64,000 nt of DNA from Hominiventricola filiformis (GTDB lineage: Bacteria > Bacillota > Clostridia > Lachnospirales > Lachnospiraceae): positions 1 through 64,000 of the forward strand of contig NZ_JAJEPS010000006.1 of assembly GCF_020686965.1 (NCBI RefSeq), read 5' to 3'. The translations under genes were made by a program, and so were the position numbers. Shown one piece after another: positions 43,246 through 52,976 of the stretch (positions are counted from its first letter, which is position 1; every line of letters begins with the position of its first letter). The notes beneath the pieces were generated by a model. The model saw only the letters and a program-made list of their open reading frames with translations. It was not told where the DNA came from and did no database searches.

Positions 43246-44292
43246 ATGTCCCAAACTTATCATGAACAAATTGATTACAAAAACACCATGAAACTCCGGG
43301 AATTACAGAAAGAACTCCCCGCTTTCGCAGATGATTTCTTTCGCGCCATGGAAATTAAGAAGGCAACCAACACCCGACGCAATTATGCTTACGACCTGAG
43401 TACCTTTTTTTATTTCCTGCGGACAACCAATTCTTACTTCCGTGACAAGGATCTTCGAACACTTCCGGTATCCATCCTGGATAATCTTCAGCCGGTGGAT
43501 ATTGAGGAGTATCTCTCCTTCCTGACCTACTATGAAAAGGACGGTCAGATTTATCAGAATCATGAGGAAGGCAAAGCCAGAAAGCTGGCGACGCTGAATA
43601 CCTTTTTCGGATATTTCCATAAGAAGGAAATGATTCAGAAAAATGCTCCCTCTGTTGTGGATGTACCCAGGGTCAAAGAAAAAAACATCATCCGTCTGGA
43701 TGCTAATGAGGTAGCCCAACTCATTGATAATATTGAATCGGGAGAAAAGCTGACCAAACAGCAAAAAGTCTGGCATGAACGGAATAAAGCACGGGACCTT
43801 GCCATCGTGGTTACTCTCCTTGGAACAGGTGTTCGAGTAACGGAGCTGGTGGGACTGGACCTTTCGGATCTGGATTTTGATAATGGAGCTATGCGGGTGA
43901 TCCGAAAAGGCGGTAATGAGGATATTGTCTATTTTGGCGAAGAAACTGAAGAAATGCTGCGGAATTATCTGGATGAACGAATGAAAATGACGCCCGCACC
44001 GGGACATGAAAATGCACTGTTTATCTCCCAGAATAATACGCGGATTACAGTGCGTTCTGTGGAGCGTCTGGTAAAGAAATATGCTTCCACGGCAACAGTA
44101 AAGAAAATCACGCCTCACAAGCTACGGAGTACCTATGGTACTGCTCTTTACCAGGAAACCGGCGACATCTATCTGGTAGCTGATGTGCTGGGTCATAAAA
44201 ACGTCAATACGACCCGGAAGCATTATGCGGCTATGAAAGAAGAAAATAAACGAAAAGCAGCCAATATTGTGCAGCTGCGAGAAAAGGAGTAA
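43246..44292 (+). CDS. Tyrosine recombinase (XerC/XerD/XerS-like)
   Basis: A 348-residue recombinase with an N-terminal SAM-like DNA-binding domain and the catalytic set R197 (G-V-R-V-T-E-L), H-K-L-R, L-G-H-K and the nucleophile Tyr in T-R-K-H-Y-A near the C-terminus. It could be the chromosome-dimer resolvase or an accessory recombinase. AAGGAG lies 12 bases before ATG 43246; the ATG at 43234 directly abuts it and is less likely. MFS gene follows after six bases. Confidence 0.9.
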   Translation: MSQTYHEQIDYKNTMKLRELQKELPAFADDFFRAMEIKKATNTRRNYAYDLSTFFYFLRTTNSYFRDKDLRTLPVSILDNLQPVDIEEYLSFLTYYEKDGQIYQNHEEGKARKLATLNTFFGYFHKKEMIQKNAPSVVDVPRVKEKNIIRLDANEVAQLIDNIESGEKLTKQQKVWHERNKARDLAIVVTLLGTGVRVTELVGLDLSDLDFDNGAMRVIRKGGNEDIVYFGEETEEMLRNYLDERMKMTPAPGHENALFISQNNTRITVRSVERLVKKYASTATVKKITPHKLRSTYGTALYQETGDIYLVADVLGHKNVNTTRKHYAAMKEENKRKAANIVQLREKE

Positions 44293-44298
44293 AAGTGT

Positions 44299-45483
44299 AT
44301 GAAACTGAATACCCGAAAACTAATGATACAATACTGTATCCTGCAGGGCTCATATTGGGCATCTTTCTGTGTGATCTATGCATTTGCAACAGTCTTCTTA
44401 TTAAGCCGTGGATTTGAGAGTTCCATGATCGGCGTGATTATTGCAGCCGGAAATATTTTAGGAGTGGTTCTGCAGCCTATGGTGGCTTCCATCGCAGACC
44501 GTTCTGAAAAAATCTCTCTGCACAAATTAACGGCAATGTTATCTGTTATTATGATTTTACTGTTGGTGTTATTATATTTTGTACCCAACGGATTACTTGC
44601 TGTTGCTGTTTTATTTCTTTTGACAGATACCTTTCTTCAGGTTATTCAGCCGCTGATTAATTCCGTCAGCGTTTACTATGTGAATCAGGGAGTATCCGTT
44701 GATTTTGGTTCTGCGAGAGGAATTGGTTCCCTCTCCTATGCGGCGGCTTCTTATATTCTTGGAATCGTGGTCGAAAAATTTGGAACCAGAAGTATTCTGA
44801 TGACTGGAATTTTGGTGGCTTTGGTACTGCTCGTAACGGTACTGTCCATGCCGGTACTCTCCTCTTCTGCCGCTTCCCGGCCGAAAGAAAAAGAGCCGGA
44901 GCAGAACGATGCAGGCCTTCTTGTATTTGCTGGTAGATATAAGAATTTTATGTTAACTTTAGCAGGCATTACGTTATTGTTCACTTTCCATAATATGAAC
45001 AATGCTTATTTGATCAAGGTCATTGAAAATGTAGGAGGAACCTCCGCGGATATGGGTCGTATGCTCTCGATTGCAGCGGTAACGGAACTTCCAGTCATGT
45101 TCCTGTTCTCCAGAATCTCAAAACACTTTAAGAGCAGTACTTTACTCATGGTATCCAGCGCCTTTTTTGCCATCCGTGCAGCCGGATTTATGCTGGCAGG
45201 AAATGTGATGACGATGTATCTGGCAGCCATGTTACAGATCGGTTCCTTTGCCCTGTATATACCTTCTTCTGTTTATTACGTGAATGAAACAATGCTGGAT
45301 CAGGATAAATTCAAAGGGCAGGCAGTCATGACAGCCACCAATACCCTGGGAGGCGTCTTTGGAAGCCTTTTCGGAGGCTTTCTCATTGACAATGCAGGAG
45401 TTGGTGCCATGAATACTGTATGCTTTGCAATGGCCGCTGCAGGCGCTGTACTGGTATTCCTGTTTGCAGGAAGACATGAGTAA
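44299..45483 (+). CDS. MFS transporter (LacY/NHS-like)
   Basis: A 394-residue protein with 12 predicted helices in two halves and a charged central loop (E-K-E-P-E-Q-N-D near residue 200). The first half has V-A-S-I-A-D-R-S in the family's loop 2-3 position. The ordering resembles the MFS_1_like group of sugar or nucleoside symporters. Substrate unknown. It starts six bases after the recombinase stop, an odd pairing that suggests shared transcription. Confidence 0.88.
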   Translation: MKLNTRKLMIQYCILQGSYWASFCVIYAFATVFLLSRGFESSMIGVIIAAGNILGVVLQPMVASIADRSEKISLHKLTAMLSVIMILLLVLLYFVPNGLLAVAVLFLLTDTFLQVIQPLINSVSVYYVNQGVSVDFGSARGIGSLSYAAASYILGIVVEKFGTRSILMTGILVALVLLVTVLSMPVLSSSAASRPKEKEPEQNDAGLLVFAGRYKNFMLTLAGITLLFTFHNMNNAYLIKVIENVGGTSADMGRMLSIAAVTELPVMFLFSRISKHFKSSTLLMVSSAFFAIRAAGFMLAGNVMTMYLAAMLQIGSFALYIPSSVYYVNETMLDQDKFKGQAVMTATNTLGGVFGSLFGGFLIDNAGVGAMNTVCFAMAAAGAVLVFLFAGRHE

Positions 45484-45513
45484 TTCCTGCAAACAGTGCA
45501 TCCTTGTGCAGAT

Positions 45514-46398
45514 TTAATGTTTTACGATGGTATCCGAGATTTTTTCATAAAATTTTACCAGTGCACTGTGATCTTCTTTTGCGCAGCCATCTGCTTTCAG
45601 AGACTGCATCATCTCCATCACCTGACTGGTCAGCGGAACAGCTGTCTCGGAAGAATGTGCCGCTGCGATAGCATTATTCAGATCCTTAATATGAAGCTCT
45701 ATCCGGAATCCGGGTTTGAAATTTCGATCAATCATCATAGGCGCTTTCGCATCCAGTACGGTACTTCCTGCCAGTCCACCGCGGATTGCCTGATAGACAA
45801 GTTCCGGGTCGGCTCCGGTCTTGGTTGCCATGGTCAGCGCTTCTCCAACTGCTGCGATATTGATGGCGACAATCATCTGGTTTGCAAGTTTGGCAATATT
45901 TCCGGCACCGATTTCACCTACATAAACAGCACTGGCTCCCATACACATCAGAACATCATAGTAACGGTCATACAGTTCTTTTTTACCGCCAACCATAATG
46001 GAAAGCGTACCGTCAATTGCTTTCGGTTCACCGCCGCTGACCGGCGCATCCATCATTTCAATTCCTGCTGTTGCAAGTTTTGCAGCAATGGCACGGCTTT
46101 CTGTCGGATCGATGGAGCTCATATCAATCAGGACCGTTCCTGGTTTTGCACCTTTGATAATGCCATTTTCAGAAAGTGCTACGTCTCTGACATTCGGAGA
46201 GTTTGGAACCATAGTAATGATGGTTTCACACTGAGCAGCAAGCTCTGCCGGAGATTTTGCCATGACAGCACCTTCTTTGGCAAGTTCCTCCATAGATGCA
46301 CTGGAACGATTATATACGACCATTTCATGACCATTTTTCATAAGATTTCTACACATGGGCTTTCCCATGATGCCAAGTCCGATAAATCCGATTTTCAC
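45514..46398 (-). CDS. garR: Beta-hydroxyacid dehydrogenase, tartronate semialdehyde reductase-like
   Basis: A 294-residue protein with the NAD(P) loop G-F-I-G-L-G-I-M-G (residues 4-12), substrate motif D-A-P-V-S-G-G (about 117-123) and catalytic Lys in G-N-I-A-K-L-A-N-Q near 171. The closest type is 2-hydroxy-3-oxopropionate reductase, which reduces tartronate semialdehyde to glycerate; 3-hydroxyisobutyrate dehydrogenase is the main alternative. No other glycerate-pathway gene is near. Confidence 0.85.
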   Translation of the reverse strand: MKIGFIGLGIMGKPMCRNLMKNGHEMVVYNRSSASMEELAKEGAVMAKSPAELAAQCETIITMVPNSPNVRDVALSENGIIKGAKPGTVLIDMSSIDPTESRAIAAKLATAGIEMMDAPVSGGEPKAIDGTLSIMVGGKKELYDRYYDVLMCMGASAVYVGEIGAGNIAKLANQMIVAINIAAVGEALTMATKTGADPELVYQAIRGGLAGSTVLDAKAPMMIDRNFKPGFRIELHIKDLNNAIAAAHSSETAVPLTSQVMEMMQSLKADGCAKEDHSALVKFYEKISDTIVKH

Positions 46399-46487
46399 AG
46401 GTTTTTCCTCCCTTTTAGCGATATTATTTATATTTTACCCGTTCTGTATCTTGTTTTCAATGATATTCCCGGATTCGATTTCAATTT

Positions 46488-46691
46488 TTACTTTTTCTTA
46501 ATATGAATTTCCGGAATGGCTACGTTATCGTAACTGATACTTTCGCCGTGGTGATGCACATCCGCCTCTTCTTTATGTCCGTGATGCCCATGAAGATGCA
46601 CCTCCGGAATGGCCAGATTTTCGCTCTCCACATCATAATCCGGCTCTTTTTCTTTTGCTTTTCTCTTCTCCCAGAATTTTCTCCAGAACAT
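46488..46691 (-). CDS. Small His-rich protein with a duplicated motif
   Basis: A 67-residue protein starting with a Trp/Lys-rich segment (F-W-R-K-F-W-E-K-R). It contains two copies of a short motif, N-L-A-I-P-E-V-H-L-H-G and N-V-A-I-P-E-I-H-I-K-K, with a His-rich middle (H-G-H-H-G-H, H-H-H-G). GGAGG lies 9 bases before the ATG, supporting translation. His clusters suggest metal binding. I do not recognise a family. It lies between the gltS and garR-type genes in the same direction. Confidence 0.75.
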   Translation of the reverse strand: MFWRKFWEKRKAKEKEPDYDVESENLAIPEVHLHGHHGHKEEADVHHHGESISYDNVAIPEIHIKKK

Positions 46692-46754
46692 GATTTCATC
46701 CCTCCTTATATGAAACTATTACAACTATTCAGAGCCACATGCTTGCCCGGGTAT

Positions 46755-47945
46755 TTACAGAAAATTAATAAACAGTGTGATCACCAGACTGTTCAAAAAG
46801 TCCGCAAACAAACTTCCTACCAGCGGGATCAGAAGGTAGGCTTTGACTGACGGAGCGTATTTCTCACACAGCACCTGCATATTGGCCATGGCATTTGGGG
46901 TTGCACCCATACCAAAACCGCAGACACCGGAAGAAATCACTGCTGCATCGTAATCCCGTCCCATAACCCAGAAAACAACAAAATACGTAAAAACAAACAT
47001 CAGCACTACCTGTCCTGCCAGTAAGATCAGCAGCGGAAGCGCCAAATCCGCCAGCTGCCAGAGCTTCAACGTAATCATGGCAATCCCAAGAAACAGAGAC
47101 AGGCTGATACCACCGATATCGTTGATCTCACCCATATAAGTCGTATATTTTCCAGTATATTCACCAATATTTCTCATAACAGCGGCTGCGATCATAGCTC
47201 CGATATAGATCGGGAAGGTCATGCCGGTCATGGACAGAAAATCTGACAGAATCGTGCCGATACCCATGGCAATAATCAGCTGAAACACAGCAGCCGGATA
47301 CATGCTGGTATGACGCTCATGCTTCCGCTCCTCTTCTACCAGAAGGCTGTCATCCTCTGTAACTGCCGTAGACAAAAGATTCTTTTTCTCAATCAGACGT
47401 TTTCCGATAGGGCCACCCATCATACTGCCTGCGATCAGACCAAAGGTAGCAGCTGCGGTACAAAGCGTAGATGCGCCTTCAATGCCAAAGTCTTCCAGCA
47501 CCGGACCAAATGCACCTGCAGTACCATGTCCGCCAACCATGGGGATAGAACCGGTACATAAGCCCACCAGCACATCAATGTGCAGTAATTTTGCAAGGCC
47601 TACTGCCAGGAAGTTCTGTGACACGATCAGTACAATGACCAGTCCCAGAAATACAATCAGTGCTTTTCCTCCGCTCTTCAGGACTTTTAAGTTCGCCTGA
47701 AAACCTACAGATGTGAAAAAAAATACCATACAGACTTCTTTTAAAATGTCATTAAATGAAAACTCTGCAATTCCGGTGACGTAACATACACAGGTCAGCA
47801 CTGCAAATACCACGCCTCCGATGACCGGGGCAGGAATGCAGAATCGTTCCAGAATATTTACCCGTTTTCTTAAAAATTTTCCAAGCATCAGAGCCACAAC
47901 CGCTGCGGCAATGGTCTGATACATATCAAGATGTATCATATTCAT
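46755..47945 (-). CDS. gltS: GltS-type sodium:glutamate symporter, partner of a TAXI protein
   Basis: A 396-residue membrane protein with the GltS motifs P-A-P-V-I-G-G near residue 39 and G-S-I-P-M-V-G-G-H-G-T-A near 132, repeated in its second half as G-F-G-M-G-A-T-P-N-A. GltS normally works alone. Here it starts four bases after the gene for a TAXI solute-binding lipoprotein, with no TRAP membrane subunit present, which matches the recently described TAXI-GltS type of binding-protein-dependent secondary transporter. Confidence 0.92.
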   Translation of the reverse strand: MNMIHLDMYQTIAAAVVALMLGKFLRKRVNILERFCIPAPVIGGVVFAVLTCVCYVTGIAEFSFNDILKEVCMVFFFTSVGFQANLKVLKSGGKALIVFLGLVIVLIVSQNFLAVGLAKLLHIDVLVGLCTGSIPMVGGHGTAGAFGPVLEDFGIEGASTLCTAAATFGLIAGSMMGGPIGKRLIEKKNLLSTAVTEDDSLLVEEERKHERHTSMYPAAVFQLIIAMGIGTILSDFLSMTGMTFPIYIGAMIAAAVMRNIGEYTGKYTTYMGEINDIGGISLSLFLGIAMITLKLWQLADLALPLLILLAGQVVLMFVFTYFVVFWVMGRDYDAAVISSGVCGFGMGATPNAMANMQVLCEKYAPSVKAYLLIPLVGSLFADFLNSLVITLFINFL

Positions 47946-47949
47946 TTAT

Positions 47950-48921
47950 TTATTTGTTTCCTTCCTTTGTGGTTACGTCAATGCCGCATTCTTTATAATA
48001 GTCTGCGGCTCCCGGATGAAATGGAATAGAAATTCCGTCGGTGGAGGAAGATTCATCAAGCACCAGATCCAGAGGAAGTGCATACTGTAATTTCTGACTG
48101 TTCCCGAACAAAAGTCCTGTTATCTGTTTTACTGTCTTTGCGGACAATTTGTCACTGGCCAGAAGAAGTGCTCTCACACCTACCGTGGAGACTTCCTCTG
48201 TCTGTCCGGAATAAGTATCTGCCGGAATTACATACGTCTCATATGCCGGATAAGCACTCAGAAGCCGGCCGGCGCCCTCTCCATCCACATTCAGGAAACG
48301 AATCTCACACTGACGGGTCAGTTCTTCCAGCACTGTCGTCTGCACACCTGCTGTACAGAACATGGCGTCAATCTCACCTTTTTGCAGAGCGTCCGCTGCT
48401 TCTGTATACGTAAAATATTTCATTTCCACCAGTCGGTCACCAAGACCGTAGGCTTCCAGAATCTGCCGGGCATTCTGCTCGGTTCCTGATTCTTCTTCTC
48501 CGATGCTCACGGTCTTTCCCTGCAGATCTTCTATGGATGCAATCTCTGAATCTGCGCGAACTGCAACCTGGCAGGCTTCCGTATAAAGTCCGGCCACGGC
48601 ACTGAAGTTTGCATAGGATTCCCCATCTGCAAATACGCCGGTTCCTGCATATGCATCCTCCGCCATATCCGCCTGGGCAATGGCCATCTGTACATAATCC
48701 TCGGAAAGCAACCGGATATTAGCCGCTGATCCGGCCGTCGTCCGCACTTCAATTGGATCTGTTCCTTCCCCTTCTTCGGCAAGCTTTGCGAAAGCATCAC
48801 CAAATACCTGATACATTCCGCCCAGTCCTGCTGCACCGAATCGGATGCGTCCGGCACTGCTGCCGCATCCCATCAACATCAGCGCTGCCATTCCGACGGC
48901 AAATAATTGTTTTGTCTTCAT
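47950..48921 (-). CDS. TAXI-family solute-binding lipoprotein
   Basis: A 323-residue lipoprotein with lipobox L-M-G-C (Cys 19). The mature part opens with R-I-R-F-G-A-A-G-L-G-G-M-Y, the TAXI signature, and has G-K-T-V-S-I-G near residue 135. TAXI proteins bind glutamate-like dicarboxylates or related compounds. The gene is followed after four bases by gltS instead of TRAP permease genes. It begins immediately after the recD2-type gene. Confidence 0.9.
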   Translation of the reverse strand: MKTKQLFAVGMAALMLMGCGSSAGRIRFGAAGLGGMYQVFGDAFAKLAEEGEGTDPIEVRTTAGSAANIRLLSEDYVQMAIAQADMAEDAYAGTGVFADGESYANFSAVAGLYTEACQVAVRADSEIASIEDLQGKTVSIGEEESGTEQNARQILEAYGLGDRLVEMKYFTYTEAADALQKGEIDAMFCTAGVQTTVLEELTRQCEIRFLNVDGEGAGRLLSAYPAYETYVIPADTYSGQTEEVSTVGVRALLLASDKLSAKTVKQITGLLFGNSQKLQYALPLDLVLDESSSTDGISIPFHPGAADYYKECGIDVTTKEGNK

Positions 48922-51765
48922 TTATCGTCCCTCTCTTGTTTCTATCCTGTCCACCGACTGCTGCAACCGTTCTTTTAAAAGCGTATTCCGTCGGTCGACT
49001 GTCACATTCCGCACGGCACAGGCCAGGGCTTTTCTGGTTCCCACCATGACAAGAATTTTCTTCGCCCTTGTAATTCCCGTATAGATCAGATTTCTCTGCA
49101 GCATCACATAATGATTCATGAGCACCGGCATCACCACAATGGGGTATTCAGATCCCTGCGCTTTGTGAATGGTGGTGGCATAAGCATGTACCAGTTCATC
49201 CAGTTCGGAAGACTCATATTCCACCACATGCTGATCAAAATTGACTTTCAGTGTCCGGTTCTGGAGATCCACCGATTCAATGATACCGATGTCTCCGTTA
49301 AATACTTCTTTATCATAATTATTCCTGATCTGCATGACTTTGTCATCCCGCCGGAAAATAAAACCGCTTCGCCGTAATCCGTCACCCTGGGGATTCAAAG
49401 CCTCCTGCAGCGCCAGATTGAGATTCGTCGCTCCAACGACACCTTTCTGCATAGGCGTTAATACCTGGATCTGTGAAGACGGCGTGCGGTAATAACGGGA
49501 CAGCTTATGCTGCACCAGACTGACAATCTCCCGCACTGCTTCTTCCGGATCTTCTTTGGTCGTAAAGAAAAAATCTGTCTCTTTTCCATTAGAGAGATCC
49601 GGCATCTGTCCCTCATTGATCCTGTGGGCATTCATGATAATCCGGCTTGTCTGTGCCTGGCGGAAAATGCGGGTCAGGCGGATCACCGGAACCACCCCGG
49701 AATCAATCAGATCCCTCAATACATTTCCTGCGCCTACCGATGGCAGCTGGTCAATGTCTCCCACCAGAACCACTCTCATGCCCGCCGGGATGGCTTTGAG
49801 CAGTGAATTCATGAGCACCAGATCAATCATGGAACACTCATCGACAATGAGCACATCTCCTTCCAGGGGATTTTCCTCATTTTTCTGATAGCCCTCCGGC
49901 GGCTTACACTCCAAAAGCCTGTGAATGGTCTTTGCTTCCAGCCCGGTTGTCTCCGTCATACGCTTGGCTGCTCTTCCAGTTGGTGCTGCCAGCAGAATCT
50001 TTAATCCGAAGGACTGATAAGCAGAAATAATGCCTTTCGTCGTCGTGGTCTTTCCTGTACCGGGTCCTCCGGTAAGAATCATTATCTTGGAAACTGCAGC
50101 CTGTCGGATGGCATCTGCCTGAATCTCATCATATTCCATACCGATTTTGGCTTCGATCTTCTTTACATCAATAGAAAGAGCCCTATTTCCGGTCCGTTTC
50201 CGCGCTTCCATCAGAGATGTCCATAGGCGATCCTGTGCCGGATTCTGTAACAATTTCCGGATTTTAGCAGCAACGCCCACCTCCGCATAGTAAAAAGGCG
50301 GCAGATAAATAGCGTCCCCTTTCTCTTCCGATACCGGTTCTGAGATCACATCTTTGTCCGCCAGCATCTGGTCCAGGGTCATGACGATACTGCTTTCTTC
50401 GGCTTCCAGAAGTTCGGTTGCCCGTTTTATGAGTTGTCCTTTATAGGCATAAACATGGCCTTCATCTGCCAGACTGCTTAACGTATACATGATACCGCTT
50501 CGGAGACGCACAAACGCTTCTTTTCCGATACCCAGCTTCTCCGCGATGCTATCTGCCGTCTTAAAACCAATGCCCCAGATATCGTCTGCCAGCCGGAATG
50601 GATTTTCCTTTACCTTTGCGATACTGTCATTTCCATATTGACGGTAAATCTTGGCTGCGAAAGAAGTACTCACTCCATGATCCTGCAGAAAAAGCATGAC
50701 ATTTTTAATCTCTTTTTGCCGCTCCCAGCTTTCATGAATCTGCCGGATTCGTTTTTCACCGATGCCTTCCACTTCTTTCAGCCGAGAAATATCACACTCA
50801 ATCACATCCATGGTGTCAGTCCCGAAAAGCCCCACAATCCGTTTGGCAAATTTAGGTCCTACACCTTTGATCAGACCGGAACCCAGGTATTTCTCAATAC
50901 CAAAAACTGTCGCCGGAAGCGTTTCTTCCCAGCTCTCTGCCACGAACTGACGGCCATATTTACTGTCCACCTTCCAGTTGCCGTCAATGAGCAGCACCGA
51001 ACCTACATTGACATCCAGAAGATTTCCAATGACTGTTACCAGATCGTTATAATTCTTCACTGCGCATTTAAGTACTGTATAGCCATTTTCCGGGTTCTGA
51101 TAAGTAATTCGTTCCACCACGCCACGAAGTTTCATGGTTGAATGTTTCGGCTTTTCCGGAACAGCAGGATTCCTTTCCGGTGCATTGTTTTCTGATGATG
51201 CCGATTTCCCGGTCCGTGCCTCCCGCATCTCTTTTACCATACACTCATAGACCTGCTGGTTCATCCGGCAGTCATTCAGCGCCCGGTGTGCGCCGTCCGT
51301 TGTGAGACCATAGTAAGAAGCCAGATCGGTCAGTTTATGATGGGAAAGATTCGGAAGATGCTTTCTTGCCAGAGGGAGTGTATCTATATAGTCGTTGACG
51401 GGAACAGAGCCATAATATTTCTCCGCGTCCCTGCAGATAAATTTCATATCAAAAGAAGCAATATTGTGACCCACCAGAGGATAACCTTCCGTGAAATCCA
51501 GAAATTCCTGCAGCACTTTTACAAACCGCGGCGCATAAGCTACCATTTGATCGGTAATGCCGTTTACCTGACTTGCACCTGACGGAATATGCCGTCCCGG
51601 ATTGACCAGAGTGCTGAACTCATCCACGACTTTTCCTCCCCGGACCTTCACAGCAGAAATCTCTACCACTTCGTCATATACGCGGGAGATGCCTGTAGTC
51701 TCCAGGTCAAAGACCACATAATCAGGCGTGTATTTCGTTTTCCAGGTTCCTCGTTTGGCTGCCAT
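48922..51765 (-). CDS. DnaQ-type 3'-5' exonuclease fused to RecD2 helicase
   Basis: A 947-residue fusion. Residues 15-175 are an exonuclease with motifs D20-L-E22, V-G-H-N-I-A-S-F-D and H-R-A-L-N-D. Residues 210-930 are RecD2: a helix-hairpin-helix region (G-V-G-P-K-F-A-K-R), Walker A G-G-P-G-T-G-K-T, V-D-E-C-S-M-I-D and a C-terminal G-I-T-R-A-K motif. RecD2 is a 5'-3' helicase in repair. The frame is open throughout. ATG 51765 has AAGGAG upstream; the TTG at 51786 does not. Confidence 0.92.
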   Translation of the reverse strand: MAAKRGTWKTKYTPDYVVFDLETTGISRVYDEVVEISAVKVRGGKVVDEFSTLVNPGRHIPSGASQVNGITDQMVAYAPRFVKVLQEFLDFTEGYPLVGHNIASFDMKFICRDAEKYYGSVPVNDYIDTLPLARKHLPNLSHHKLTDLASYYGLTTDGAHRALNDCRMNQQVYECMVKEMREARTGKSASSENNAPERNPAVPEKPKHSTMKLRGVVERITYQNPENGYTVLKCAVKNYNDLVTVIGNLLDVNVGSVLLIDGNWKVDSKYGRQFVAESWEETLPATVFGIEKYLGSGLIKGVGPKFAKRIVGLFGTDTMDVIECDISRLKEVEGIGEKRIRQIHESWERQKEIKNVMLFLQDHGVSTSFAAKIYRQYGNDSIAKVKENPFRLADDIWGIGFKTADSIAEKLGIGKEAFVRLRSGIMYTLSSLADEGHVYAYKGQLIKRATELLEAEESSIVMTLDQMLADKDVISEPVSEEKGDAIYLPPFYYAEVGVAAKIRKLLQNPAQDRLWTSLMEARKRTGNRALSIDVKKIEAKIGMEYDEIQADAIRQAAVSKIMILTGGPGTGKTTTTKGIISAYQSFGLKILLAAPTGRAAKRMTETTGLEAKTIHRLLECKPPEGYQKNEENPLEGDVLIVDECSMIDLVLMNSLLKAIPAGMRVVLVGDIDQLPSVGAGNVLRDLIDSGVVPVIRLTRIFRQAQTSRIIMNAHRINEGQMPDLSNGKETDFFFTTKEDPEEAVREIVSLVQHKLSRYYRTPSSQIQVLTPMQKGVVGATNLNLALQEALNPQGDGLRRSGFIFRRDDKVMQIRNNYDKEVFNGDIGIIESVDLQNRTLKVNFDQHVVEYESSELDELVHAYATTIHKAQGSEYPIVVMPVLMNHYVMLQRNLIYTGITRAKKILVMVGTRKALACAVRNVTVDRRNTLLKERLQQSVDRIETREGR

Positions 51766-51898
51766 CCAATTGCTCCTTATGTTCAAAAGTATATTTCATT
51801 ATAGCACAATTAAGACCTCTCAAACAATGGCGCGCAAACAAAAATCCCGGGATGGTGGCCAGATCCAATCCCGGGACTTTCTGTTCTATTTCATTTTA

Positions 51899-52957
51899 CT
51901 ATTCGCCTAAATTTACCATTACATCAGATACTTCTACAGACTGATCAATGAGTCCGTTTGCCAGCATCCAGTCGATGTTCTGCTGCCAGCAGTCATCCGT
52001 CATGCTTAAAAATGCAGCATCATCTGTTGCCATCAACGGGAGAAGGGTCGCACAGGACTGCTCCTCCACAGACTGCGTCAGTGGGAAGTTCTCCTCGTTC
52101 TGGTTCTCCATCAGGATCGCAAGGCATCCATCCGGATCAGCCTGGAAATCTGCAAAGCCTTTCTTGCAGGCACGGATAAATCCTTCTGCCACTTCCGGCT
52201 CATTTTCCAAAATATCATTGTTGGTAAGGAACACCTCTTCATAGTAATTCGGGATGCCATATCCATTTACCATAAAGTAGTTAACATCAAATCCCTCTTC
52301 TTCCATCTGAGGTACTTCATGGTTTACGAGACAGCCGATCGTCGCATCTACATTTCCAGTGGTCATGGAACTCATCAGATCAAATCCTACATCAACCATA
52401 TTCACATCAGAAGAGTCTGCACCAACGTTTTCTATCATACATTTAATAAAAGCTTCACTAAGGGCAGTTCCACCATAGCCAATCGTTTTTCCTGCCAGGT
52501 CTTCCGGTCCGGTGATATTTTTATCTTTCAGAGAAAGAATAACGCACAGTGGAGACTGCACGATCGCACCGATAGCCTTCACCGGTGTTTTCTGATTGGC
52601 AATGGCCTGAATTACGTCATGCTGATAATACATACCAATCTCAGCTTTACCTGCTGCTACTAAAGACAGGGCATCGCTTGCATTGGAAGGAAAACGGATC
52701 TGTACATCCAGTCCTTCCTCTTTAAAATATCCTCTTTCGATAGCCGTGTAAAGAAATGCATGGATGGCATTCGGGTACCAGTCCAGTACCACATTGACTT
52801 CTCTTAATGCATCTTCTTCGACTGCTTCCTCCTCCACTGCCTCTTCTGCCGTTTCAGAAGGATTGGTATTGGAAGCTGATTCCGTTTTTCCGCATCCGGA
52901 AAGCATGGTTACACTTAAAGTTGCTGCAAGGGCAGCTGCTAATATTCTTTTTTTCAC
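51899..52957 (-). CDS. thiY: Thiamin-precursor (HMP/formylaminopyrimidine) binding lipoprotein ThiY
   Basis: A 352-residue NMT1/THI5-like lipoprotein with lipobox L-S-G-C, an acidic linker, then V-V-L-D-W-Y-P-N-A-I-H, the THI5-family motif. It binds pyrimidine precursors of thiamin. GTG 52957 has AGAGG 9 bases ahead and gives a normal signal peptide; ATG 52984 would overlap thiX by eight bases and is the alternative. It is the last gene of the TPP-controlled operon. Confidence 0.88.
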   Translation of the reverse strand: MKKRILAAALAATLSVTMLSGCGKTESASNTNPSETAEEAVEEEAVEEDALREVNVVLDWYPNAIHAFLYTAIERGYFKEEGLDVQIRFPSNASDALSLVAAGKAEIGMYYQHDVIQAIANQKTPVKAIGAIVQSPLCVILSLKDKNITGPEDLAGKTIGYGGTALSEAFIKCMIENVGADSSDVNMVDVGFDLMSSMTTGNVDATIGCLVNHEVPQMEEEGFDVNYFMVNGYGIPNYYEEVFLTNNDILENEPEVAEGFIRACKKGFADFQADPDGCLAILMENQNEENFPLTQSVEEQSCATLLPLMATDDAAFLSMTDDCWQQNIDWMLANGLIDQSVEVSDVMVNLGE

Positions 52958-52976
52958 AATCGTAGTCCTCTTTCGT

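Noticed and set aside
45496..46506. Plus-strand open frame of 336 codons
   Set aside because: Opposite the garR-type dehydrogenase gene; composition is Cys/Phe/His-rich and without motifs.
47950..48921. TRAP transporter
   Set aside because: The TAXI-type binding protein is present, but there is no DctM/DctQ membrane gene; the partner is GltS.
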